A stretch of 64,000 nt of DNA from positions 29,213 through 93,212 of the forward strand of contig JAEXZY010000083.1 in assembly GCA_023404955.1 (NCBI GenBank), read 5' to 3'. Numbering within the stretch: the first letter of the stretch is position 1; each line of letters opens with the position of its first letter. A model generated the notes under the pieces. That model saw nothing but the letters and a program-made list of their open reading frames with translations. It ran no database searches and was not told the origin of the DNA. The translations under genes were made by a program, and so were the position numbers. Of the stretch, positions 17,674 to 27,073 are shown piece after piece. Source of the DNA: Actinomycetes bacterium (GTDB lineage Bacteria; Actinomycetota; Actinomycetes; Mycobacteriales; Mycobacteriaceae).

Positions 17674-18101
17674 TGCAACGAACTCGCTCGCCTTGTCGTC
17701 ATGGTGATGCCGAATACCTGGCCTTCCGGCGACTGGCCGTCGGAGAACGTGGTCACCTCGTCGGTCAGCGAGCTCAGGACGTGCCAGCTGAAACTGCCGG
17801 GAGCGAGGATGTCGGGGCTGTCGCAGGTCGTCGACGCGTGGACGACCAGCGCCTCCGGTTGCGGATCCACGATCAACAGCAACGTCGACTCGGGAACGGC
17901 GGACCGGATCAGCCGGGTGCAGGCCTCGTCGACGGCAAGCCGCAGGTCAGCGACCGCGTCGAAATCCAGATCCTCGAAGGTGCCGATGGCGGCGACCAGG
18001 GTGCGCAGCACCGCCAGGTTCTCCAGCGTCGCGGCGACACGCAGCTCCACGGATTGGGCGCTGTACTGCTTCCCATTGACGTGGCTCGCGCCCTGCGCCA
18101 T
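17670..18101 (-). CDS. rsbW: anti-sigma F factor RsbW (UsfX)
   Basis: A 143-residue GHKL-type protein that binds and inhibits SigF. VELRVAATLENLAVLRTLV, GTFEDLDFDAVADLRLAVDEACTRLI and APGSFSWHVL match the mycobacterial UsfX line closely. As in that line, the classical N-box Asn of ATP-binding anti-sigma kinases is not evident (EACTRLI). ATG at 18101 has GGGAGG just upstream; further in-frame residues to 18182 were excluded. It is the first gene of the rsbW-sigF operon. Confidence 0.93.
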   Translation of the reverse strand: MAQGASHVNGKQYSAQSVELRVAATLENLAVLRTLVAAIGTFEDLDFDAVADLRLAVDEACTRLIRSAVPESTLLLIVDPQPEALVVHASTTCDSPDILAPGSFSWHVLSSLTDEVTTFSDGQSPEGQVFGITMTTRRASSLQ

Positions 18102-18241
18102 CTGACCTCCCGAAAACTTCCCCGAGAGACTACCCCAGGGTGCGTCGCCGCTACCCATGGGTGCTCCGGCCTGTCTCGACAAGCGTCAAATTCGAGTCTG
18201 GGCGCCGCCGATGAACTGTTGCTGACATGGTGCGCAACCCA

Positions 18242-18266
18242 TACCCCAGCCCCCAAATCTGCAAAC
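18242..18266 (-). promoter_or_regulatory. SigF-dependent promoter of rsbW-sigF
   Basis: On the minus strand the sequence reads GTTT (18266-18263), a 16-bp spacer, then GGGTA (18246-18242), an exact match to the mycobacterial SigF consensus. It stands about 140 bp upstream of the rsbW start, so sigF is likely autoregulated as known in other mycobacteria. Confidence 0.75.
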
Positions 18267-18330
18267 TCGGGCCCGAAAAGCGTTGCCTGATCGTGCAATT
18301 CTTCCCGCCCCGGTGAGACGCGCGTCACCT

Positions 18331-18354
18331 GTTTAGGGGGCGATCCCCGGGGAA
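18331..18354 (+). promoter_or_regulatory. possible SigF-type promoter of the csbD gene
   Basis: GTTT (18331-18334), 15-bp spacer, GGGAA (18350-18354): one mismatch from GGGTA. It lies 60 bp before the CsbD start. The G-run in the spacer also forms a small hairpin, so chance is possible. Confidence 0.4.
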
Positions 18355-18414
18355 GCCCAGACCGGCCGACGCCTGAGTCGGCGCCAGAGTTCGATATCCA
18401 GCTGAAAGGTGATC

Positions 18415-18651
18415 ATGACTGACGAGAACAGCGGTCCCGCAGAGGGCATCAAGGGCGTCGTCGAGGACGTCAAGGGCAAGGCGAAAGAGACCGTCGGCAC
18501 CGTCACCGGCCGCGACGACATGGTGCGCGAGGGCAAAGCCCAACAGGACAAGGCCGAAGCCGAGCGCGAGGTCGCGCAAAAGGAAGCCGAGGCCGAATCG
18601 GCTCGTGCCGGCGCCAAGGCTGCTGAGAAGCGCCAGGAAGCCAACCAGTAA
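18415..18651 (+). CDS. CsbD-family stress protein
   Basis: A 78-residue highly charged protein. GIKGVVEDVKGKAKETVGTVTGRDDMVREGKAQQ follows the CsbD pattern (given here only as the run from residue 11), and the remainder is an Ala/Glu/Lys-rich helical tail. CsbD proteins are abundant general-stress proteins of unknown biochemical role, SigB-controlled in Bacillus. Location beside rsbW-sigF and a possible SigF promoter suggest membership of the SigF regulon. ATG at 18415 is preferred to GTG at 18409. A strong terminator follows. Confidence 0.88.
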   Translation: MTDENSGPAEGIKGVVEDVKGKAKETVGTVTGRDDMVREGKAQQDKAEAEREVAQKEAEAESARAGAKAAEKRQEANQ

Positions 18652-18664
18652 AACGTCTTTGTCG

Positions 18665-18705
18665 ACGGGCCCGACCGGAAACGTCCGGTCGGGCCCGTTG
18701 TTTTT
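18665..18705 (+). terminator. strong intrinsic terminator after csbD
   Basis: A perfect 15-bp stem (18665-18679 with 18684-18698) closes a 4-nt loop and is followed by TGTTTTT, a textbook rho-independent terminator. It also separates csbD from the convergent gene ending at 18710. Confidence 0.92.
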
Positions 18706-18709
18706 GGCG

Positions 18710-19570
18710 TCAATGTCGATAGCCGCGCTGATCCAAGGCCAGCCCAACGCGCCCGAGTACCTCACCGAGGGCGCTCTGGCGATGAAGGACCACGAGAATC
18801 CACCCGAATTCCTTCAGGTAGCGAATCTTGTGCTCGATCTCGGGGCGATACCCGCTGCCGTACGGCCACTTGGCGAAGAGGTCGACGCCATCCATGTCGT
18901 TGACGTCGATTCCGATCTTGAGATCTTCATAGCCGATATCGACGAGACCCCAGGCTGCCGATCCGACACGCACCCCTGCCCGGGGCACCATGGGCCAGCG
19001 CTTGCGCAGGATGAGCCGCACCCAGGTGGCCCGCGGCGTATGCGCGCCGCCGTCCATCAGGTTCACAGTCTCCCGCGCGTGGTCCAGCCGGCGCGCTGAC
19101 GGATAGCGGTCGGCGAGAGCCTGCACCTCCCCAATCTCGACACGCGTGGCCCGAGCTAGGTCGTCGAGATAGATCACCGCCTCGACGCGGGGGTGGTGAC
19201 GGGCGAGATCAAACGCGGTGCGCTCGGGATTGGTGACCAGTATCCCGTCAATCGAACAGATCTCGTCAGGCTCGATGCTCTCGTTGCGAACGATGATTCC
19301 GCGCGGCGGTCGGGGGAACCGGCGAATCATCTCGATCGGCACGCCGTCGCCGATCCACCGGGCTCCGTGTAGGGCGGCGGCCGCACGGCCGGCGATCACG
19401 CCCTGTCCGCGAGACCACACCGACGCGGCGTGTATGCGGCCGAGCAGCGTCGGCGCCACGGCGGCCGGCATGTACACGTCGGGAAGAAGCCGCTGGTAAC
19501 GGCTCCGAAGCACACCGCGGGTCAGCGCACCGGAGGACAGCGCCTCGCTGCCACGGAAGATGTGGGCCAT
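18710..19570 (-). CDS. AbiEi-like / DUF559-type protein, hypothetical
   Basis: A 286-residue cytosolic protein. The N-terminal winged-helix-like part (residues 1-60, ending LLPDVYMPA) and the block VTNPERTAFDLAR resemble AbiEi-family antitoxin domains; the C-terminal block VDIGYEDLKIGIDVNDMDG with an acidic pair resembles the nuclease-like fold of DUF559 proteins. Mycobacteria carry many such solitary copies. No AbiEii nucleotidyltransferase toxin is adjacent, so it is not a standard type IV toxin-antitoxin pair. Start at MAHIFRGSEAL; 20 upstream residues were excluded. Confidence 0.6.
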   Translation of the reverse strand: MAHIFRGSEALSSGALTRGVLRSRYQRLLPDVYMPAAVAPTLLGRIHAASVWSRGQGVIAGRAAAALHGARWIGDGVPIEMIRRFPRPPRGIIVRNESIEPDEICSIDGILVTNPERTAFDLARHHPRVEAVIYLDDLARATRVEIGEVQALADRYPSARRLDHARETVNLMDGGAHTPRATWVRLILRKRWPMVPRAGVRVGSAAWGLVDIGYEDLKIGIDVNDMDGVDLFAKWPYGSGYRPEIEHKIRYLKEFGWILVVLHRQSALGEVLGRVGLALDQRGYRH

Positions 19571-19646
19571 CCGGGAATCGTGGCCTGCGGCACCGACAGC
19601 GGACATCAGACACAGGTCGGAAAGCACCACCGGGCGGTGTTGTGAG

Positions 19647-19692
19647 CGAGATTGCCGTCAGGGTCGCGCGGACGACCCTCAAGGCAATCTCG
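19647..19692. repeat. intergenic palindrome (nested hairpin)
   Basis: Arms CGAGATTGCC (19647-19656) and GGCAATCTCG (19683-19692) enclose a second stem AGGGTCG/CGACCCT (19660-19666, 19673-19679). It lies between two minus-strand genes, downstream of the regulator ending at 19714. Confidence 0.75.
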
Positions 19693-19713
19693 GCTACAGC
19701 ATCCGGCAGCGGG

Positions 19714-20064
19714 TCATGTCAGAGCGTCGATCAACTCTCCGACGGTGTGCGCCGATTCGACCGGGTGCCTCATCCGGCCTTCGCGGTTGACCGTGTAGCT
19801 GTTGCGGCGCCCGACCTTCGACTTGTTGACATACCCGTCGGCGATGAGATCAGCGAGGATCGTCTGCACCGACCGCTCGGTGATCCCGATCAGCACGCTC
19901 AGCTCGCGCGCGGTCAGCGATCGCCCCTGCGCCAGGCACAGCAGCACGTGTCCGTGATTCGTCAGGAACGTCCACGTCCGCGCCGACGGTGCGACGTCGG
20001 CTACCTGTGGGGTTGCCGCCGCGCGCGACACCCCCTTACCAGGGCTGTTCCATGTGGCGGGCAT
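19714..20064 (-). CDS. winged-helix transcriptional regulator
   Basis: A 116-residue protein, most of it one winged HTH: TWTFLTNHGHVLLCLAQ, SLTARELSVLIGITERSVQTILADLI and GYVNKSKVGRRNSYTVN are helix 1, the helix-turn-helix and the wing. It resembles ArsR/MarR-like mycobacterial regulators annotated only by domain. No effector domain is visible, so it may respond by dimer state only. ATG at 20064 is chosen; ATG at 20076 is also in frame. Its target is unknown. Confidence 0.75.
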   Translation of the reverse strand: MPATWNSPGKGVSRAAATPQVADVAPSARTWTFLTNHGHVLLCLAQGRSLTARELSVLIGITERSVQTILADLIADGYVNKSKVGRRNSYTVNREGRMRHPVESAHTVGELIDALT

Positions 20065-20229
20065 CGACCACAGCATAGGTGATTCGCGTAGTCCGATTCG
20101 GCAATTGAGCCACGTCACGATGTGCGAAGCCCGATGTCTCGAGCTCTGGAGACGTCCTGCCTTACGCCGCCGACCGCGTACCCTGGTTCGCTTGTGGCGC
20201 AATGCTTCTCACGGGTACGATCAAGTTTT

Positions 20230-20586
20230 TCAGGGCAGGGCCGGGAGTGCGGTGATCACCGTCAGCGCGATGAGCATCCATCCCGCGCCCTGCCACGCCC
20301 ACCAGACCGGCGTGTCACGCTCCACTCGGGTGGCGCGGAGCAGCGACACCGCGCCGCCGACAAGCAGAATGAGCGGCGCACCGACCGCCGCGCCCGCGCG
20401 TTGCGGGACGCCGCACGCCAACGCATCGATCGTCGATCCGGTGCAGGTGCTCATCCACAGTGAGGCGGTCAGAAGGAACAGCAGACCCGCCGCGGCGAAA
20501 CCCAGTGCCGTGCGCACGGCCTCGCGCACCCCCGGGTCGTCGACACCGACGCCCGATCGGCGCTCGTGGCCCGACAGGTCCGTCAT
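20230..20586 (-). CDS. small membrane protein, hypothetical
   Basis: A 118-residue protein with three likely transmembrane helices (about residues 25-46, 66-83 and 96-117), a charged N-terminal tail and two Cys in the first loop (STCTGSTIDALACG), which may pair outside the membrane. No family recognised. ATG at 20586 is preferred over the upstream start at 20643, which would overlap the divergent gene region. Confidence 0.5.
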   Translation of the reverse strand: MTDLSGHERRSGVGVDDPGVREAVRTALGFAAAGLLFLLTASLWMSTCTGSTIDALACGVPQRAGAAVGAPLILLVGGAVSLLRATRVERDTPVWWAWQGAGWMLIALTVITALPALP

Positions 20587-21194
20587 GGGATCGTGACTTC
20601 CCCGTGATCTGTGCAGGTAAACGTCGGTGGGCGCGTCTGTCACCGGTCCTGCTTACGATCCGGTGGTGACGCGGATGCGGTGGCGCTGGGCGAGCGCGCT
20701 CGGCCTCGCCGCCGGGGTCGGCGCCCTGCTCTGCGGCGTGCCGCCGTGGTGGTGTCTGGTCGTCGCGCTGCTCACGCCGATGATCCCCGGGTTCGTGGTG
20801 GCCGCCGTCGTCGGCGCGACCACGCCGGCAGCCCGCGAGACCGACGCCCGGAATGAGATGACGGGTACGGAGTTCGAGGATTACGTGGCCCGAATCGCCC
20901 GCTCCGTCGGGGTGCCGGTGATCATGACACCGCTCTCCGGTGACTGGGGCGTCGACCTGATCGTCGGGCACCGGCCGGATCGACTGGCGGTGCAGTGCAA
21001 GCGGCAGTCACGCCCGGTCGGCACCGGCGCCGTCCAGGAGGTGGTGGCCGGCGCACCGATGCAGGACTGCACCCGCACCATGGTCGTCACCAATCACCAG
21101 TTCACCCCTGCGGCACGGAAACTCGCCGAGCTGCATGGGTGCGAACTGGTGGGCGGCGATGAGTTGCCGCGGCTACGGTCGACGATCCGTCGAC

Positions 21195-22547
<1,353 letters not shown>

Positions 22548-22553
22548 GCCGAG

Positions 22554-22619
22554 ATCTTAACGGAATTTTTCCCGTCTATGCCAGCTTTTACCGCTACTGA
22601 TCCGGTATGGACCGTCTAT
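22554..22619 (-). promoter_or_regulatory. lat promoter with two direct repeats, probable LrpA control region
   Basis: An AT-rich pocket. On the minus strand a TAAGAT -10 element (22559-22554) precedes lat. The 8-bp motif ATAGACGG occurs twice, at 22619-22612 and 22579-22572, exactly 40 bp apart (about four helical turns), the kind of spacing used by Lrp octamers. The upstream copy is inside the lrpA 3' end. Confidence 0.5.
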
Positions 22620-23067
22620 CGCTATAAAATTTATGTAGGATGATCGTGCTGCGGGTCTTGACGTCGGCCGCGGTCCGGATGCGTTGCAGCAAGCCTTCCA
22701 ATGCCCGGGCCGACTTCACGTGGACCAGCAGCACGTAGTTGTCGTCACCGGCCACCGAGTAGCAGGCTTCGATCTCGGAGATGTGTTCGAGCCGGGCGGG
22801 GGCGTCATCGGGTTGGGACGGGTCGAGAGGGGTGATGGCGACGAACGCCGACAACATGTTGCCGACTGCCTCGGGATTGATCCGGGCGGTGTACCCGGTG
22901 ACCACGCCGCGCGCTTCGAGGCGACGCACCCGCGATTGCACGGCCGACACCGACAGGCCCGCAGTCGCGGCCAGATGCGCCAGGGTGGCCCGTCCGTCGG
23001 CGACCAGTTCGCGGACCAGGACGCGGTCGATCTCGTCGAGCGGCTGGCATTCGTCGGGCCCGGTCAT
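22594..23067 (-). CDS. lrpA: Lrp/AsnC-family regulator LrpA
   Basis: A 157-residue feast/famine regulator. N-terminal HTH (DEIDRVLVRELVADGRATLAHLA, then LSVSAVQSRVRRLEARGVV) and C-terminal RAM effector domain (MLSAFVAITPL, YSVAGDDNYVLLVHV). It matches Rv3291c, which binds amino acids and controls lat. The gene ends 47 bp before lat on the same strand, and its ATG is only 23 bp from the divergent dioxygenase start, so it can sit between and control both arms of the lysine cluster. Confidence 0.93.
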   Translation of the reverse strand: MTGPDECQPLDEIDRVLVRELVADGRATLAHLAATAGLSVSAVQSRVRRLEARGVVTGYTARINPEAVGNMLSAFVAITPLDPSQPDDAPARLEHISEIEACYSVAGDDNYVLLVHVKSARALEGLLQRIRTAADVKTRSTIILHKFYSDRRSIPDQ

Positions 23068-23090
23068 GGCCGCACTGTATCGGAGGACCC

Positions 23091-24320
23091 GTGACTGACG
23101 TCCAAACCTGGCAATTGCGGGCGCAATTCGCCGCCGGGCTGTCCGCCATGTACGGCGCCGAAGTGCCCGCCTATCACACCCTGGTGGAGGTCAGCTCCGA
23201 GGTGAACCGCGGCGCCGTCGCCGCCGACGGGGACGCGGTGCGGCTGGGTTCTCTCGACCGCGTCACCGCCGAGCGGCACGGCGCGATCCGGGTGGGCAAC
23301 GCCGACGAGCTCGCCCAGGTCGCCGACCTCTTCGCCGCCTTCGGCATGTTCCCCGTCGGCTACTACGATCTGCGCGAGGCCGCCTCCCCGGTGCCCGTGG
23401 TCTCGACTGCATTCCGGCCCGTCGAGCCGGAAGAACTGGCCCGCAACCCCTTCCGCGTCTTCACCTCGATGCTGGCCGTCGCCGACCGGCGGTTCTTCTC
23501 CGACGACCTGGCGCAGCGCGTCGCCCGGTTCCTCCACGCCCGGGAACTCTTCGACCCGGCCCTGATCGCGACCGCCCGCCGCATCGCCGCCCTCGGCGCC
23601 TGTCCGTCGGCCGACGCCGAGGACTTCGTCGCCGCCGCTGTCGATGCGTTCGCGCTGTCGGGCGAGCCGATCGATCGCGGCTGGTACGACGAACTGTCGA
23701 CGGTGTCCGCGGTGGCCGCCGACATCGCCGGGGTGCGATCGACCCACATCAACCATTTGACGCCCCGGGTGCTCGACATCGACGCCCTTCAGCAGCAGAT
23801 GACCGCGCGCGGCATCACGATGATCGATCACATCCAGGGCCCGCCCCGCACCGACGGCCCGCAGGTGCTGTTGCGCCAGACCTCGTTCCGGGCGCTGGCC
23901 GAACCGCGCCGGTTCCGCGAACCTGACGGCTCCGTCGCCGACGGGACGTTGCGGGTGCGCTTCGGCGAGGTCGAGCAGCGCGGCGTGGCGCTGACCCCGC
24001 TGGGCCGGCAGCGATACGACGCCGCCATGGCCGCGCCCGACCCCGCTGCGGAGTGGGATCGGCACTTCCCCACCACCGACGCCGAACTCGCGGCGTCCGG
24101 ACTGGCCTACTACCACGGGGGTGACCCGGCCCGCCCCGTCGTCTACGAAGATTTCCTGCCCGCCTCGGCAGCCGGCATCTTCCGCTCCAACCTCGACGGC
24201 GACGCCACAGCCACGCGCGGCTCCGATGACACCGACTACAGCCTCGACTGGATGGCGGCCACGATCGACCACCACATCCACGATCCCTACCACCTCTACG
24301 AGAAAGTCGCCTCCTCATGA
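23091..24320 (+). CDS. DUF1338 2-oxoadipate dioxygenase/decarboxylase, HglS-like (Rv3292 homologue)
   Basis: A 409-residue protein of the DUF1338/YdcJ family. HglS, its characterised member, is an Fe(II) enzyme with a vicinal-oxygen-chelate-like fold that converts 2-oxoadipate to D-2-hydroxyglutarate in lysine catabolism. Candidate metal ligands are His29 (YHTLVEV), His219 or His222 (STHINHLTP) and Glu293 (FGEVEQRG). It sits divergently from lrpA-lat and overlaps pcd (ATGA), all lysine genes, which supports the assignment. GGAGG precedes the GTG start. The role in mycobacteria is inference; the gene is usually left as conserved hypothetical. Confidence 0.85.
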   Translation: MTDVQTWQLRAQFAAGLSAMYGAEVPAYHTLVEVSSEVNRGAVAADGDAVRLGSLDRVTAERHGAIRVGNADELAQVADLFAAFGMFPVGYYDLREAASPVPVVSTAFRPVEPEELARNPFRVFTSMLAVADRRFFSDDLAQRVARFLHARELFDPALIATARRIAALGACPSADAEDFVAAAVDAFALSGEPIDRGWYDELSTVSAVAADIAGVRSTHINHLTPRVLDIDALQQQMTARGITMIDHIQGPPRTDGPQVLLRQTSFRALAEPRRFREPDGSVADGTLRVRFGEVEQRGVALTPLGRQRYDAAMAAPDPAAEWDRHFPTTDAELAASGLAYYHGGDPARPVVYEDFLPASAAGIFRSNLDGDATATRGSDDTDYSLDWMAATIDHHIHDPYHLYEKVASS

Positions 24321-25861
24321 CCTCGACCGTGACCTCCACGCTCCCCACCTCCGACGAGCTGCGCACCCGCGTGCAGGAAGCGCTGGCCGCGGTGGGCGCC
24401 CAGGTGCCGCTCGGCGCCCCGAATGCCGGCGGCGTGACCGCGAGCTCCCCGGTCAACGGAGACGTGCTGTTCACGGTCACCGAGTCCTCGACCGGCGACG
24501 TCGACGCGGCGATCGCCGCGGCCGCCGACGCGTTCACCACCTGGCGGACCACGCCTGCGCCGGTGCGTGGCGCGCTGGTGGCCCGGCTCGGCCAGCTGCT
24601 GGTCGAGCACAAGGACGCGCTGGCCACGCTGGTGACGATCGAGGCCGGCAAGATCACGTCCGAGGCGCTCGGCGAGGTCCAGGAGATGATCGACATCTGC
24701 GAGTTCGCCGTCGGCCTCTCCCGCCAGCTCTACGGCAAGACCATCGCCTCCGAGCGGCCCGGGCACCGACTGATGGAAACCTGGCATCCCCTCGGCGTGG
24801 TCGGCGTGATCACGGCATTCAACTTCCCGGTCGCGGTGTGGGCGTGGAACACCGCGGTGGCGCTCGTCTGCGGTGACACCGTGGTGTGGAAGCCGTCCGA
24901 GCTGACCCCGCTGACCGCGATCGCGTGCCACGCGCTGCTGGCCCGCGCGTGCGCCGACGTCGGTGCTCCCACCGGTGTCTCTCAGCTGGTGCAGGGCGGC
25001 CGCGAGGTGGGCGAGCAACTCGTGGACGACGGGCGCGTCGCGCTGCTGTCGGCGACCGGCTCCGTGCGCATGGGCCGCGAGATCGGGCCGCGGGTGGCCC
25101 AGCGCTTCGGCAAAGTGCTGCTGGAACTCGGTGGCAACAACGCCGCCGTCGTGACCCCGTCGGCCGATCTCGACCTGGCGGTGCGCGGCATCGTGTTCTC
25201 GGCGGCCGGGACGGCCGGTCAGCGGTGCACGACGCTGCGCCGGCTGATCGTGCACTCGTCGATCGCCGACGAGCTGGTGGCCCGGATCGTGGCGGCCTAC
25301 GAGCAGCTACCGGTGGGCGACCCCGCCGCCGAGGGCACGCTGGTCGGCCCGCTGATCCACGAGAGGTCCTACCGCGACATGGTCGGTGCGCTGCAGCAGG
25401 CGCGGGCCGAAGGCGGCGAGGTGACGGGCGGCGATCGGGTGGACGTCGGGGATGAGGGTGCGTTCTACGTCCGGCCCGCGGTGGTCCGAATGCCCGCGCA
25501 GAGCGAGGTCGTGCACCAGGAGACCTTCGCGCCCATCCTGTATGTGCTCACCTACGAGACGCTCGATGACGCAATCGGCCTGAACAATGCTGTCCCGCAG
25601 GGGCTTTCGTCGGCCATCTTCACCCTCGACGTGCGCGAGGCGGAGCGCTTTTTGGCCGCCGACGGATCGGACTGCGGCATCGCCAACGTCAACATCGGCA
25701 CCTCCGGCGCCGAGATCGGCGGAGCGTTCGGCGGCGAGAAGGAGACCGGCGGCGGCCGTGAGTCGGGCTCCGACGCGTGGAAGGCGTACATGCGCCGGGC
25801 CACCAACACGGTGAACTACTCCTCGGAGCTCCCGCTGGCCCAGGGCGTGCACTTCGGCTGA
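24317..25861 (+). CDS. pcd: L-piperideine-6-carboxylate dehydrogenase
   Basis: A 514-residue aldehyde dehydrogenase that oxidises aminoadipate semialdehyde/piperideine-6-carboxylate, the product of lat, to 2-aminoadipate with NAD(P)+. The catalytic Cys is in GTAGQRCTTLRR, the general-base Glu in LELGGNN, and ITAFNFPVAVWAWN plus WKPSELTP shape the cofactor site. It matches Rv3293. Its ATG overlaps the dioxygenase stop by 4 bp, so the two are translationally coupled. Confidence 0.94.
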   Translation: MTSTVTSTLPTSDELRTRVQEALAAVGAQVPLGAPNAGGVTASSPVNGDVLFTVTESSTGDVDAAIAAAADAFTTWRTTPAPVRGALVARLGQLLVEHKDALATLVTIEAGKITSEALGEVQEMIDICEFAVGLSRQLYGKTIASERPGHRLMETWHPLGVVGVITAFNFPVAVWAWNTAVALVCGDTVVWKPSELTPLTAIACHALLARACADVGAPTGVSQLVQGGREVGEQLVDDGRVALLSATGSVRMGREIGPRVAQRFGKVLLELGGNNAAVVTPSADLDLAVRGIVFSAAGTAGQRCTTLRRLIVHSSIADELVARIVAAYEQLPVGDPAAEGTLVGPLIHERSYRDMVGALQQARAEGGEVTGGDRVDVGDEGAFYVRPAVVRMPAQSEVVHQETFAPILYVLTYETLDDAIGLNNAVPQGLSSAIFTLDVREAERFLAADGSDCGIANVNIGTSGAEIGGAFGGEKETGGGRESGSDAWKAYMRRATNTVNYSSELPLAQGVHFG

Positions 25862-25972
25862 TTGCTTGCTGAGCGAGCTGGGGGCACCACCCGCTTGCGA
25901 GGGAGGGTTTGTCCGCCGACACGCCGCGACAGGCGTGCATTCTGCGCGCGCTCGCGGTCGAGAATCGTGGGC

Positions 25973-26791
25973 ATGGAACTGGACGGCAAGGTCGCAATCG
26001 TCACCGGCGCGGCGTCGGGCATCGGCGCGGCGCTCGCGGCCGGGCTCGCCGCCCGCGGCGTGCGGGTCGTGATCGGTGACCTCGACGAGGCGGGTGCCCA
26101 TGAAAGCGCCGAGGCGATCCGGCAGCGCGGCGGACAGGCCATCGGACTGAGAGCCGACGCCGCCGACGTCGTCGACATCGAGGGCATGATCACGTTGGCG
26201 AGCCGCGAATTCGACCCCGTCGACATCTACATCGCGAACGCCGGAATCATCGGCCGACCGGGGCTGGGCACCGAGAAGGACTGGGACACCATTCTCGACG
26301 TGAATCTGCGCGCTCACATTCGTGCAGCGAGACTGCTTGTGCCGCACTGGCAGTCGAAGGGCTCCGGCTACTTCGTGTCCGTGGCGTCAGCGGCAGGACT
26401 GCTGACGCAGCTCGGTGCGGCCGGTTACGCGGTGAGCAAGCACGCCGTCGTCGGGTTTGCCGAATGGCTGGCGATCAGCTACGGCGATGACGGCATAGGG
26501 GTCAGCTGCGTGTGCCCGCTCGGGGTGGAAACGCCACTGCTACAAGCGGTTCGCAGCACCGATGATCCGGACGCGCGACTCGGGGCGTCGTCGATCGAAC
26601 AGTCTGCCGCGGTGCTCACCGCCGACGACGTGGCGACGGCGACGATCGAGGCGATGATCGCCGACCGCTTCCTGGTGCTCCCACACGCCGAACTATTGGA
26701 CATGTACCGGCACAAGGGTGGTGACTACGACCGGTGGATCTCGGGGATGCGACGCTATCAACGCGCACTGCGCGCACAGGGCGAGACGTAA
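25973..26791 (+). CDS. short-chain dehydrogenase/reductase
   Basis: A 272-residue classical SDR. The cofactor loop is TGAASGIGAAL (about 11-21), the structural NAG motif is present as IANAGIIG, and the catalytic Ser-Tyr-Lys is seen in SVASAAG and GYAVSKHA. The Asp after beta strand 2 (GDLDEAG) favours NAD(H). The C-terminal quarter is longer than a minimal SDR and contains RYQRALRAQ. ATG at 25973; 37 Arg-rich in-frame residues upstream were discarded. Substrate unknown. It is the first gene after the conserved pcd block. Confidence 0.82.
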   Translation: MELDGKVAIVTGAASGIGAALAAGLAARGVRVVIGDLDEAGAHESAEAIRQRGGQAIGLRADAADVVDIEGMITLASREFDPVDIYIANAGIIGRPGLGTEKDWDTILDVNLRAHIRAARLLVPHWQSKGSGYFVSVASAAGLLTQLGAAGYAVSKHAVVGFAEWLAISYGDDGIGVSCVCPLGVETPLLQAVRSTDDPDARLGASSIEQSAAVLTADDVATATIEAMIADRFLVLPHAELLDMYRHKGGDYDRWISGMRRYQRALRAQGET

Positions 26792-27073
26792 GAATCCTGT
26801 AACCACGCCACAGGTGCAGCGCACAGCCGCAAGCGGGCCATCCACAGCAAAGCCACTGTCACCTGTCAGAGCAGCTAGATTCGCGCTCTATTGACGCCCG
26901 CTAACCGTTTGCCCTGACACCCTCCCGGCCCGACGGGGACCGGGCACCACAGCGCCCTTCGCGACCCTGCATATCGCCCGGTCAGGTCGTTTCATCGCCC
27001 GCGGGGGGGCCCTCGCCGCGTGTAATCTCCGAACTCTGGACACCCGTTTGGGCGGCACGAGGAAGGGACGAGT

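Noticed and set aside
18325..18765. Possible usfY-like gene upstream of rsbW on the minus strand
   Set aside because: It is antisense to csbD and its terminator and shows no UsfY-like sequence; the SigF promoter at 18242 lies downstream of it.
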